From: Paracoccaceae bacterium
GTDB lineage: Bacteria > Pseudomonadota > Alphaproteobacteria > Rhodobacterales > Rhodobacteraceae
DNA length: 64,000 nt
Direction of reading: 5' to 3'
Assembly: GCA_947504705.1 (NCBI GenBank)
Contig: CANNIA010000003.1
Coordinates: forward strand, 124,001-188,000
Position 1 is the stretch's first letter; every line of letters starts with the position of its first letter. The notes beneath the pieces are model-generated. The model was not told the DNA's origin and did no database searches. It worked only from the letters and a program-made list of their open reading frames with translations. A program made the translations under genes and the position numbers. Of this stretch, positions 27,463-35,473 are shown piece after piece.

Positions 27463-28047
27463 ATGATGGATGCACTGCTGTTACGTTCGCTTGAAGGCTA
27501 TGTCCGCGACACATTCGGGCAGCCGGTCTGGCTTGCCATCTGCCGCAGGGCTTCGCTGAAGATCGAGACATTTGAACCGATGTTGCGCTATGATCCGGGC
27601 ATGGCGGACCGGGTCGCTGTACATGCAGCGCAAGAACTGGGACGGCCCGTCGGCACGATTTGGGAAGACATGGGAACCTATCTGGTGACCGACCCCGGAC
27701 ATGAAGGCGTACGTCGGCTGTTGCGGTTCGGCGGGCAAGGTTTTGTTGATTTTCTGCATTCGCTGGAAGATGCGCCGGGCCGGGCGCGGCTGGCACTTCC
27801 GGGGCTTGATCTGCCCGAGGTGACCCTGACCGAAACCGCCCCCGACCAGTTCGACATTGATTGCCAGTCCCGTGTTCAGGGCGTGCAGCGGGTGCTGGTC
27901 GGAATGCTGACGGCGATGGCAGATGACTACGGTGCGCTTTGTCTGGTCGAACCAGTGGGGGCCGCGCGCATTCGCGTCAGGGTCCTGGACAGCGCCTATG
28001 CCAGCGGCCGCGCCTTTGCGCTTGCCAAGCCGGAGCGGCGGGAATGA
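27463..28047 (+). CDS. H-NOX-family sensor protein lacking canonical haem ligands
   Basis: 194 residues. The family outline is clear: SLEGYVRDTFGQPVWLAICR, LRFGGQGFVDFL, then the C-terminal sheet/helix. In canonical H-NOX proteins, a proximal His sits 13 residues before a conserved Pro; here that position is Pro105 (in SLEDAPGRARL). The YxSxR haem-propionate motif reads CQSRV at residues 134-138, keeping only the Ser. So gas sensing by bound haem is unlikely by the known mechanism. It overlaps the HNOBA-GGDEF gene by ATGA. Start uncertain among TTG 27454, ATG 27463 and ATG 27466. Confidence 0.82.
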   Translation: MMDALLLRSLEGYVRDTFGQPVWLAICRRASLKIETFEPMLRYDPGMADRVAVHAAQELGRPVGTIWEDMGTYLVTDPGHEGVRRLLRFGGQGFVDFLHSLEDAPGRARLALPGLDLPEVTLTETAPDQFDIDCQSRVQGVQRVLVGMLTAMADDYGALCLVEPVGAARIRVRVLDSAYASGRAFALAKPERRE

Positions 28048-29045
28048 CCCAAGGACCGGCAGGCCGGGAGTTTCCCCTTGGCGCCGATGCGCTGTGCCGG
28101 TTCATGCCGATGCACCTTCTTCTTGACCCGGAAGAGAAGGTCATCAGCATCGGCCCGACCCTGCGCCGCGTGCTGGGAGAGGCGGCAGTTGAGGGCGCTT
28201 CTTTTGACCAGCTTTTCGAAGTGCGCTCGCCCGGCGGAGTAACCCGTGTGTCCGAGCTGATCACGCGATCCGCCAACCGCTTCCGTCTTTCGCCGCGCCA
28301 AGCGCATAACGTCAGCCTGCGCGGCCTTGGCCAGCGGCTGGGGGCGGATGGGACCCTGCTTCTGAACCTGACCTTCGGCATCGACCTGATCGCCGCCGTG
28401 CGCGAATTCTCCCTCACCGACACCGATTTCGCCGCCACCGATCTGGCGATGGAACTTCTCTATCTGGCCGAGGCGAATGCCGCCGTCACCCAGGAATTGC
28501 GCGGTCTGAACCTGCGGCTGGAAGGCGCGCGTCTGGCTGCGGAAGAGGAAGCCCTGACCGATCCCCTGACGGGCCTGCGCAACCGCCGCGCTGCCGATCT
28601 GGTGCTGGAACGGCTGTGCAAAGCCCGCGCGCCGTTCGGGTTGATGCATCTGGACCTTGACTACTTCAAGGCGGTGAACGACACGCTGGGTCACGCGGCG
28701 GGCGATTTCGTGCTGGAAAACGTGGGGCGCATCCTGCGCGAACAGATCCGGGCTGAAGATTGCGCCGCGCGGATCGGGGGCGATGAATTCGTCATCATCC
28801 TTCCCGGTCGGACCGATGCGCAAATCCTGCGCTCGATCGCGGCACGGATCATCGCCAAGGTCTCGGAACCAGCCATTTTCGAGGGCAGTCCCTGCCGGGT
28901 ATCTGGCAGCATCGGAGTTGTGCGGTCACCTGATCTGGACCGCCCCGATGCGGCACAGGTTATGGCAGCCTCGGACCGCGCGCTTTATGCGGCCAAACAT
29001 GCCGGGCGCGGGCAGGCGGTTCTGCTGGCGGGCGGGGCAGACTAA
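28044..29045 (+). CDS. HNOBA-GGDEF diguanylate cyclase
   Basis: 333 residues. Residues ~10-150 resemble the H-NOX-associated (HNOBA) PAS-like domain (FMPMHLLLDPEEKVISIGPT), followed by a coiled linker (LRGLNLRLEGARLAAEEEAL) and a GGDEF domain. The active site is intact (RIGGDEFVIILPG), and the RxxD inhibitory site lies five residues before it (RAED). It should make cyclic di-GMP and be allosterically inhibited by it. It is co-translated with the H-NOX-like gene, its presumed partner. Confidence 0.9.
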   Translation: MTQGPAGREFPLGADALCRFMPMHLLLDPEEKVISIGPTLRRVLGEAAVEGASFDQLFEVRSPGGVTRVSELITRSANRFRLSPRQAHNVSLRGLGQRLGADGTLLLNLTFGIDLIAAVREFSLTDTDFAATDLAMELLYLAEANAAVTQELRGLNLRLEGARLAAEEEALTDPLTGLRNRRAADLVLERLCKARAPFGLMHLDLDYFKAVNDTLGHAAGDFVLENVGRILREQIRAEDCAARIGGDEFVIILPGRTDAQILRSIAARIIAKVSEPAIFEGSPCRVSGSIGVVRSPDLDRPDAAQVMAASDRALYAAKHAGRGQAVLLAGGAD

Positions 29046-30079
29046 GGTTGAGGGAGCACCCAAAGCGCCTTTGCAGGTAGGTTGACTGCGATCTCCTGAC
29101 CCACGGTAAGGCTTTCCGCCACGTCCGGCGCGACCAGCGCCTCAAGCGTCGTGGCCATGAGGTCAAGCGTCACCCGGCTTTGGGTGCCCAGAAAGGCAAT
29201 CTCCTGCACCCGTCCCGTCAGCGTATTGGGCCCCTCGCCAAGGCGGATCGCCTCGGGCCGGATCGTCACCGTGGCCTCCCGGTCAAGACCGGCCTCGGCC
29301 AGCGCCAAGCGTCCGAAAGTCGCATGGAATTGCCCGCCAGCAACCCGCCCAGGCAGAAAGTTCACCCCACCAAAGAACTGCGCCACTTCGGCCGTGGCGG
29401 GGCGGCGATAGAGATCCTCGGGCGCGCCGGATTGGGCAAGGCGACCGTCAAGCATCAGCGCGATCCGGTCGGCAATCGCCACTGCTTCGGCCTGATCATG
29501 GGTCACGATCAGCGTGGTGATCCCCGTCTCGCGCTGCAAGCCGCGGATCAGGCAGCGCATTTCGTCCCGCAGGCCGGGGTCAAGGTTCGACAGCGGCTCG
29601 TCCAGCAGCAGCACTTTCGGCTGCAAGATCAGCGCCCGCGCCAGCGCCGCCCGCTGCTGCTGGCCGCCCGAAAGGTCCACTGGGCGGCGGGGGCCAAGGC
29701 CGTCCAGACGAACCCGCTCCAGCATCGGCTCGACCCGTGCCGCAATCTCACGCGGCGAAAGCCCACGCATGCGCAGACCAAAGCCAAGGTTTCCGGCCAC
29801 AGTCAGATGTGGGAAGAGCAGCGGGTTTTGGAACACCATCGCCACCCCGCGCCGCTCGGGCGGCAGGGCTAGAACCGACCGCCCATCCAAGAGCACATCC
29901 CCCGCATCTGGGCGCAACAGCCCCGCGACCAGCTTCATCGCTGTGGTCTTGCCGCAGCCCGACGGGCCAAGAAGCGCGGTCAGCGTGCCGCTTTCAACCG
30001 TCAGGTCCAGACCCGCCAGCGCCCGGTGATCGGCCCCCTGATAGGTTTTGCACAGGCCAGCTAGGCCAAGGGTCGTCAT
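29042..30079 (-). CDS. ABC transporter ATPase of a YnjBCD-type importer
   Basis: 345 residues. Walker A GPSGCGKTT, Q-loop MVFQNPLLFPHLTV, signature LSGGQQQRAALARAL, Walker B VLLLDEPLSNLDP, H-loop VTHDQAEAVAI, and a C-terminal TOBE-like region (from about residue 240). It drives uptake through the two permeases just upstream; its ATG overlaps the permease stop by ATGA. Together with the COG4134/YnjB-type binding protein it forms a complete importer with unknown ligand (thiamine precursors and metals have been proposed elsewhere; not shown here). Confidence 0.9.
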   Translation of the reverse strand: MTTLGLAGLCKTYQGADHRALAGLDLTVESGTLTALLGPSGCGKTTAMKLVAGLLRPDAGDVLLDGRSVLALPPERRGVAMVFQNPLLFPHLTVAGNLGFGLRMRGLSPREIAARVEPMLERVRLDGLGPRRPVDLSGGQQQRAALARALILQPKVLLLDEPLSNLDPGLRDEMRCLIRGLQRETGITTLIVTHDQAEAVAIADRIALMLDGRLAQSGAPEDLYRRPATAEVAQFFGGVNFLPGRVAGGQFHATFGRLALAEAGLDREATVTIRPEAIRLGEGPNTLTGRVQEIAFLGTQSRVTLDLMATTLEALVAPDVAESLTVGQEIAVNLPAKALWVLPQP

Positions 30080-30882
30080 GAGCCGATCCCTCCGGTCAAG
30101 GCCGCGCCGCGCCCGGTGATCTGGCGGGCTGTGATGATCAGGACCAGCAACCCCGGCAGAATATACAACAGCGCAATCGCCGCCGTCACGTCATTGCGCC
30201 CGGCGCTGGCGCTGCTGAACAGCAAAAGCGGCAGGGTCTGCACCCGCCCCCCGCCGATGGCCAGCGTCAAAAGGTATTGCGACCAGGACACAAGGAAAGC
30301 AAACAGCGCCGCCGTCAGAAGTCCGGGCCAGATCGCGGGCAGGGTAACGCGCGTCAGACATTGCAGGGGCGTGGCACCCAGACTGCGGGCTTGATCCTCA
30401 AACGCCGGATCGAACCGCGAAAAGACCGCCGCAAGGACCAGCGTGACATAGGGCAGCACCGGCACAAGATGGGCCAGGATGACGCCCGCAATGGTTCCGG
30501 TCAGCCCCAGACGCAGGAAAATCCCGTGCAGCCCGAAGACCACCGCAATCCCCGGCAGCACCGCCGGAGCGACCAACAGCAGCGCGACCAACCCCTTGCC
30601 GCGAAAGCGATAGAGCCCCAGCGCACGCCCTGCGGGCAGCCCGATCAGAAGGGCGATCAGGGTGGTGGCCGCTGCAATCAGGGCCGTCAGGCCAAAACTT
30701 TGCAAGACCCCCGCCCGGTCAGAAAGGGCGATTGCCCAGCCATCCAGCGATACGTCTTCCGGCCAAAGCGACGGAAAGCGCCAGCCATGCGCAAAGGACC
30801 AGATCACCAGTGGCAGGACCGGCAACACCATGAACAGGCCAAGCGCCAGCCCGGCAAGCCCCCTTGACCCCCTACCGCGCAT
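30076..30882 (-). CDS. ABC transporter permease (second of pair), YnjBCD type
   Basis: 268 residues, six hydrophobic segments with the EAA loop in DPAFEDQARSLGATPLQCLT. The ATG at 30882 (MRGRGSRGLAGLALG) overlaps the upstream permease stop by 11 bases. E. coli YnjC fuses both halves; here they are separate proteins. Confidence 0.88.
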   Translation of the reverse strand: MRGRGSRGLAGLALGLFMVLPVLPLVIWSFAHGWRFPSLWPEDVSLDGWAIALSDRAGVLQSFGLTALIAAATTLIALLIGLPAGRALGLYRFRGKGLVALLLVAPAVLPGIAVVFGLHGIFLRLGLTGTIAGVILAHLVPVLPYVTLVLAAVFSRFDPAFEDQARSLGATPLQCLTRVTLPAIWPGLLTAALFAFLVSWSQYLLTLAIGGGRVQTLPLLLFSSASAGRNDVTAAIALLYILPGLLVLIITARQITGRGAALTGGIGS

Positions 30883-31735
30883 GAAGCCCCCGGTGACGCA
30901 GGCTGCGCAGAGTGGCCAGCAACAGCCCAAGCCCGATCAGCGCGGTGATCACCGCCATGGCCATCGCTTCGGGCCGTGCAACAAGATCGGGTTCGGTCTG
31001 GGCCTGCCAGGCCAGTACGGCCAGCGCTTTCGGGGCATTGGCCCCCAAGATGAGCGGCACCTCATAGGCCCCGAAAGAAAAAGCAAAAACCAGCGCCGAG
31101 GCCGAGAGCAATGCCGGGCTTATCATTGGCAAGAGGACATGGGCAACGGCCTGCCAGCGCGAGGCGCCAAGGCTGCGGGCAACGGCCTCGTGATCCTCGC
31201 CAAGGGTTTGAAGGCTGGAGAGCAGGATCAGGGTGATGAAGGGCAGTTCCTTCCAGACGTAAAGCAGGATGATCCCGATGCCGTCGGGGTCGTTGGTCAG
31301 GATCGGGAAGTCTGAAGGCGCGGCAATCATCCCGGCCGCACGGGCAAGCCGGGCGAACACCCCCGATTGCGAGACCAGATAAAGCACGCCAATCGCCCCG
31401 ACGATATGAGGAATGGTCAGGTTCAGTTGGACCAGAAAGCTGATGACCGCCCGGCCCGGAAAGCTTTGCCGAAGGAGCAGCGCCGAAGCCAGCGCCAGCA
31501 TGGCGGCGATCAGGGTCGAGGCGGCAGCGATCCAAAGCGAGAAGCCAAGCGAGGCCAGAAAATCGGGGCGCGTCAGGACCGCCACATAGGCGGCTAGGTC
31601 AGGGTCAGTCAGGCCAAGCGCCGGCATATAGCGGAAGGACCGCAAAAGCGTCAGCCCAAGCCCGGTCAGGAACAGCCCCCCAATGACCATCAGAGCAGGG
31701 GCAAGCAGAAGAAAGATGCGTCTGCGGTCGGTCAC
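30872..31735 (-). CDS. ABC transporter permease (first of pair), YnjBCD type
   Basis: 287 residues from the GTG at 31735 (AAAAGG six bases upstream); a GTG at 31750 is the alternative. Six hydrophobic segments; EAA loop in GEDHEAVARSLGASRWQAVA. It is the N-terminal-half equivalent of YnjC. It follows the binding-protein gene by about 70 bases. Confidence 0.88.
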   Translation of the reverse strand: MTDRRRIFLLLAPALMVIGGLFLTGLGLTLLRSFRYMPALGLTDPDLAAYVAVLTRPDFLASLGFSLWIAAASTLIAAMLALASALLLRQSFPGRAVISFLVQLNLTIPHIVGAIGVLYLVSQSGVFARLARAAGMIAAPSDFPILTNDPDGIGIILLYVWKELPFITLILLSSLQTLGEDHEAVARSLGASRWQAVAHVLLPMISPALLSASALVFAFSFGAYEVPLILGANAPKALAVLAWQAQTEPDLVARPEAMAMAVITALIGLGLLLATLRSLRHRGLHAR

Positions 31736-31807
31736 GGGGTGCCTTTTCACTGTCCGAACAAGCTTGCGCTATGCGGGTCGGGGCGGCAAGAGAGCGCAGA
31801 GCGGGTC

Positions 31808-33022
31808 TCAGTTTCCGACGTTTTCCAGCCAGCCCTTTTCGATGGCGGTCAGCCAGTCAGCCTGCAGTTCGGGCAGGGCGGCCTTGGCAAGTTCGGCCGC
31901 GGGGACAACGGACGGGTGGCCGACGATCTCGACGAACCCGGCTTGTGTGTCCTCAGAAGTCCGGGAGACATCAATCGCCGGGGAAGCCCCCCAGACCTCG
32001 GTCTTCGCCTTTTCCAGCTGCGCCTCGCCCGAGAGAAGCAGGTTCTCCGCCACCATCGCGGCGGATTTGTTGGGCGCGTTGAAGGGGATCAACGTGTAAT
32101 TGGTATTGCCGAGGGTGCCGTCAGTCAGACCAAAGCTGCGGGTCGTGTCAGGATAGGTCCCGGCATCAACCGCGATCCCGAACTGGGCCGGGTCATAGTT
32201 GAAAGTCATTGCGACTTCCCCGTTGGCGAATAGCTCGTTCAACTGGATGATGGAGGTGGGATAGGTCAGGCCTTCGCGCCAGAGGAAGGGTTCAATCTCG
32301 TTCAGGATTGCCCAGGTCTTGGTCGCAGCCTCGTCGAACTTGGCCTGATCGAAGGGGCCAAGCAGGGCCTCGGGCCCGCCAGCCGCATAGATGAAGACGT
32401 GCCGCACAAAGGCCGAGCCGGTGAAATCCGGCGGGGCGGGATAGGTGAAGCGGCCGGGGTTGGCCTGGATCCAGGCCAGCAGCCCGGCCATGTCGCGGGG
32501 CGGGTCGGTCAGGGTGGCGCTGTCATGGGCGAAGGCGAACTGGACGGTGTTCCAGGGCACCTCGCAACCGTCAACCGGCACACCGAAATCATTGGCGATG
32601 GCGGGGTTGTCCCAGTTGATGAGGGCGTCGTTCGGCAAGATGCCGGTATAGCCGCAGAAGGCGAGGTCGGCTTGTTTCATCGACCGGAAATTCTCGCCGT
32701 TGATCCAGAGGAGATCGACTGACCCGGCATCCGTTACCCCGGCCTCACCCTCATTGAGGATCAGGTTCACGATATCGGCGGCGTCGGTGATCGGCACGCG
32801 GGTGAGGGTGATGTCATACTCGGCTTTCAGGCGGTCGGCCACGTAGGTCGAGACATAGGCGTTGATATTGTCCGCGCCCCCCCACATGAACCAGGTGACG
32901 GTGCCGCCCCGCGCCTGATCCTCGATCTGGGACCAGCTCATCGCCTTCAGGGCCTCGCCGTCGGCGGTGTCGGCCAGGGTGCCGTTGGTCAGGAGGAGGA
33001 GGGCGAGAACGGGGCGGAGCAT
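31808..33022 (-). CDS. YnjB-type ABC substrate-binding protein
   Basis: 404 residues, with a signal peptide (MLRPVLALLLLTNGTLADTA). The body starts with ARGGTVTWFMWGGADNINAY, the signature of the COG4134/YnjB family, and LLWINGENFRSMKQADLAFC follows. Periplasmic ligand-binding protein and first gene of a four-gene operon that runs to 29042. Ligand unknown. The ATG at 33022 fits the signal peptide; an in-frame ATG at 33055 does not. Confidence 0.9.
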   Translation of the reverse strand: MLRPVLALLLLTNGTLADTADGEALKAMSWSQIEDQARGGTVTWFMWGGADNINAYVSTYVADRLKAEYDITLTRVPITDAADIVNLILNEGEAGVTDAGSVDLLWINGENFRSMKQADLAFCGYTGILPNDALINWDNPAIANDFGVPVDGCEVPWNTVQFAFAHDSATLTDPPRDMAGLLAWIQANPGRFTYPAPPDFTGSAFVRHVFIYAAGGPEALLGPFDQAKFDEAATKTWAILNEIEPFLWREGLTYPTSIIQLNELFANGEVAMTFNYDPAQFGIAVDAGTYPDTTRSFGLTDGTLGNTNYTLIPFNAPNKSAAMVAENLLLSGEAQLEKAKTEVWGASPAIDVSRTSEDTQAGFVEIVGHPSVVPAAELAKAALPELQADWLTAIEKGWLENVGN

Positions 33023-33137
33023 GGGGGGCCTTTGGTTCGGGTCGGGTCGCGACATGAAACCCGGATCCGGGGGAAAGGCCAGTCACATCGGTGTTTCCGG
33101 GTGAAATGATGGGGTGGGGGCCGCAGGGGCGGGTGGT

Positions 33138-33212
33138 CTGTCCACGGTGGACGGATTTTTGAATATAAGCGATTACGAAGGGTTACCTATGGATGTTAAG
33201 GATTTGGCAAGG
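33138..33212 (+). repeat. Dispersed ~75-bp intergenic motif, copy A
   Basis: Starts CTGTCCACGGTG and continues through an AT-rich core (GATTTTTGAATATAAGCG) and GGGTT. Aligned without gaps to 35176-35250, I count 35 of the first 48 bases identical. It sits between the ABC operon start and the end of the autotransporter pseudogene. The opening resembles a degenerate DnaA box (TGTCCAC), but this is weak. Confidence 0.65.
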
Positions 33213-33266
33213 ACTCTGGCACAAGCGGGGACCGGTGCCACGCCAAGCCGGGCCTCCGGCAAGGCG

Positions 33267-34982
33267 TCAGAATTTCAAGTTGAACTTGAAGCCCGCGCTG
33301 AGGTTGGTTGAATTGTCGCCAAGCGCGCCAGTCAAGTTTGCCGAGGTTACCCAGCCGGTCTGGTGGGCGAATTCACGGCTTACCGACAAGAGCATGGCGT
33401 CCTGCGATGCAGCCGCACCCGCCACGTCAAAGCTGGATCCGGGCAGGGATGAAAAGCCTGCGGTCGCAGTCCGGTCGGTGTCCAGATTATGCGCCCAAAT
33501 TGCACTTGCGGTCAGCTGATGCGATCCGTTTGCCGTGTCCAGATGCCGGTCCCAGCGCAACCCCAGTTCGGTCCGCGAGGGCCGCACGGTTTTGGCATCA
33601 TAGTCCAGCGCGAAGGTATCGTCGCCGGATGCTGCACTTTCGCTGAAGGCAGGCAGCCGCAACTCGGACGCTTAGTAGGCGACAAAGGGGGTAAGATCGG
33701 ACCGTCCGCCGGTCAGATCAAACCCGGCTTCAAGGCGAGCGATGATCGAATCTGCGTTGAAATCCGCCTCTAGCCGGTCCTCACCGGACACGGTGACCAG
33801 CCGGTCAGTCCGGGTTGATCCGGTGGCGACGCCAAGCCCGCCGGCAAGATAGGCATTGCCCCAGTCCTGACGCAGGTTGACCGCCGCATGGAAAAGGTTC
33901 GACTGGCCGGATCCGCCAGTCAGGCTATAGCCCGAGCGCGTCGTGCCAAGGGCAAAGCCAAGCTGAGCCCCCGAGGCAAGCTGGCTGGTGCCCCCAAGGC
34001 TTAGACCGGCAGTGATGTTCGAAAAACCGCTGGCCTCGGTGTCCGCATCGCCCTGGGCATGCGCGCCTCAGCCGTGGAAACTGGCCCAGAACCGCCGGCC
34101 CCCCCTCAAGCTGGCCCTGGTCGTCCGCACCAAGGCCATTGGCGAACATAGCGCCCATGAAGGCGTCGTCGGCGTTGTAACGAGATTGCTGGACGCCCAT
34201 CCCAAGCTCGCCCGAGATTTGCAGCAGGGCGTTGACTTGATCAGTGGTGGAAAGGGCGTAGAGTTCGACGAACTTCGCCGGGAAAGCCCCAAGATCGGCG
34301 GTGAAGGGGTCGATTGCTTCGGCCGCATTCCCCGCGTTTTTGGGGGCGTCGGCGGGCAGAAGCCCGGCGACGGGCGGCAGTGCCAGAAGGGTCAGCACGG
34401 CATTGTCGAAATCGAAGTTTGCCGCACAATACCCGTTGGCTGTGATCCAGGAGATCTGAGTATCGCAGCCAGCGGTCGCGAAGGTGAACGTCACAGTTGC
34501 CGCACCTGAGGTGGTAACGGCGTAGATATCCGAATGCACGGTGGTTGGCACTGCGCTGAAAAAGGCTAGATCGCTAATGCCGCCCGAGGCTGTGGTTGTC
34601 GACAGTTGCGTGCCGGTTCCCCCGGTGGAAATCGATGGTGTCAGCGTCGTCGGCGATCCGCTGGCCGTGACCAGTGGGTCGCCACGATAGTCCATAAGAT
34701 AGACTCCGACGGCCAGGTTCACCACCTGGGAAAGCGCAACATAAGGGGTAAAGATAAGGAAGAAGTGTTTGCGCCATTCTGCGCGACAAAGATCACGCCG
34801 GTGTTGTCGTCAAGGCCATCGATCGTCCAGTCGGAGCTGAGCGTTTCGGCCTGCGCATCCGTCGCCGGGGCGGCCCAGCCGAACCCGGTCAGGGCAAGGG
34901 TCAGCGCCGCGCCGGTCGCGATGGTGGCGGGGCGGTTGACGCAGTGGGGCCGGGGGAAGGGCGCTGCGGGACGCGAGTTCAT
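33267..34982 (-). pseudogene. Autotransporter, disrupted
   Basis: The parts of one autotransporter are spread over several frames. There is a signal peptide region from the ATG at 34982 (ATIATGAALTLALTGFGWAA), a short passenger, and a linker (YALSTTDQVNALLQISGELG). The beta-barrel ends at 33267 with NLSAGFKFNLKF, whose final Phe is the outer-membrane insertion signal. Breaks: a frameshift near 34740, frame disruption with a stop near 34070-34090, and an in-frame TAA at 33672-33674 just before ASELRLPAFSE. The remains would have displayed or released a small passenger. It is flanked by direct repeats at 33138-33212 and 35176-35250. Confidence 0.82.
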
Positions 34983-35175
34983 ATCAAGCTTTGCACCGGG
35001 TAGGTCGCTGCGCAAGTTCTGTCGCCTTGCAAGAGGTAGATAGCTGATGGGTTTGCAGCCGGTTGTCAGGCGGAAATACCGACTTGCGAATGTTTCTTGA
35101 AACTTAACCGGGGCGTCAAGCCCGCGACTGACATGGATGCCTCGCTCCTTGCCCACCCTGATGGTGAAGGCGGGC

Positions 35176-35250
35176 CTGTCCACGGTGAAAAGATTCCTGG
35201 ATGTTAGTGACTACAAGGGGTTGCGCGTGGGTGGTAGGGAAATCTTAACG
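35176..35250 (+). repeat. Dispersed ~75-bp intergenic motif, copy B
   Basis: Same orientation as copy A; starts CTGTCCACGGTG and contains GACTACAAGGGGTTGCGCG and a terminal TCTTAACG. The two copies bracket the autotransporter pseudogene. A third copy lies on the other strand at 57321-57394. Confidence 0.65.
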
Positions 35251-35260
35251 TCTGGCAGGC

Positions 35261-35412
35261 TAGGGCGGCTGCTGAATGGAGCGCGTTCCGCGCGAAGACT
35301 TTTTGTCTCGTCGTCGGGCTTCGCCTCCTCCTCGGGGATGGGGGCGCTTCGCCCGCCAAGCTTGCGGTTCCTTGAACCGCAAGCCTCCCCCCGAGGATAT
35401 TTGGAGAAGAGA
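35261..35412. repeat. Hairpin-rich intergenic repeat, copy 2
   Basis: Bases 35304-35335 are identical (32/32) to 2031-2062, and the 40 bases before them are also clearly similar. Inside are an 11-bp perfect hairpin (35360-35370 with 35374-35384) and outer arms of CCTCCTCCTCGG type pairing with CCCCGAGGA-type sequence. It lies 3' of the MttB-like gene, as copy 1 lies 3' of the mutase gene. Confidence 0.8.
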
Positions 35413-35473
35413 AAGCTGCAGGGGGTAGGGGCTGGGCCTATCAGGCCAAGCCCCAAGCTATGATGACTTTCGC

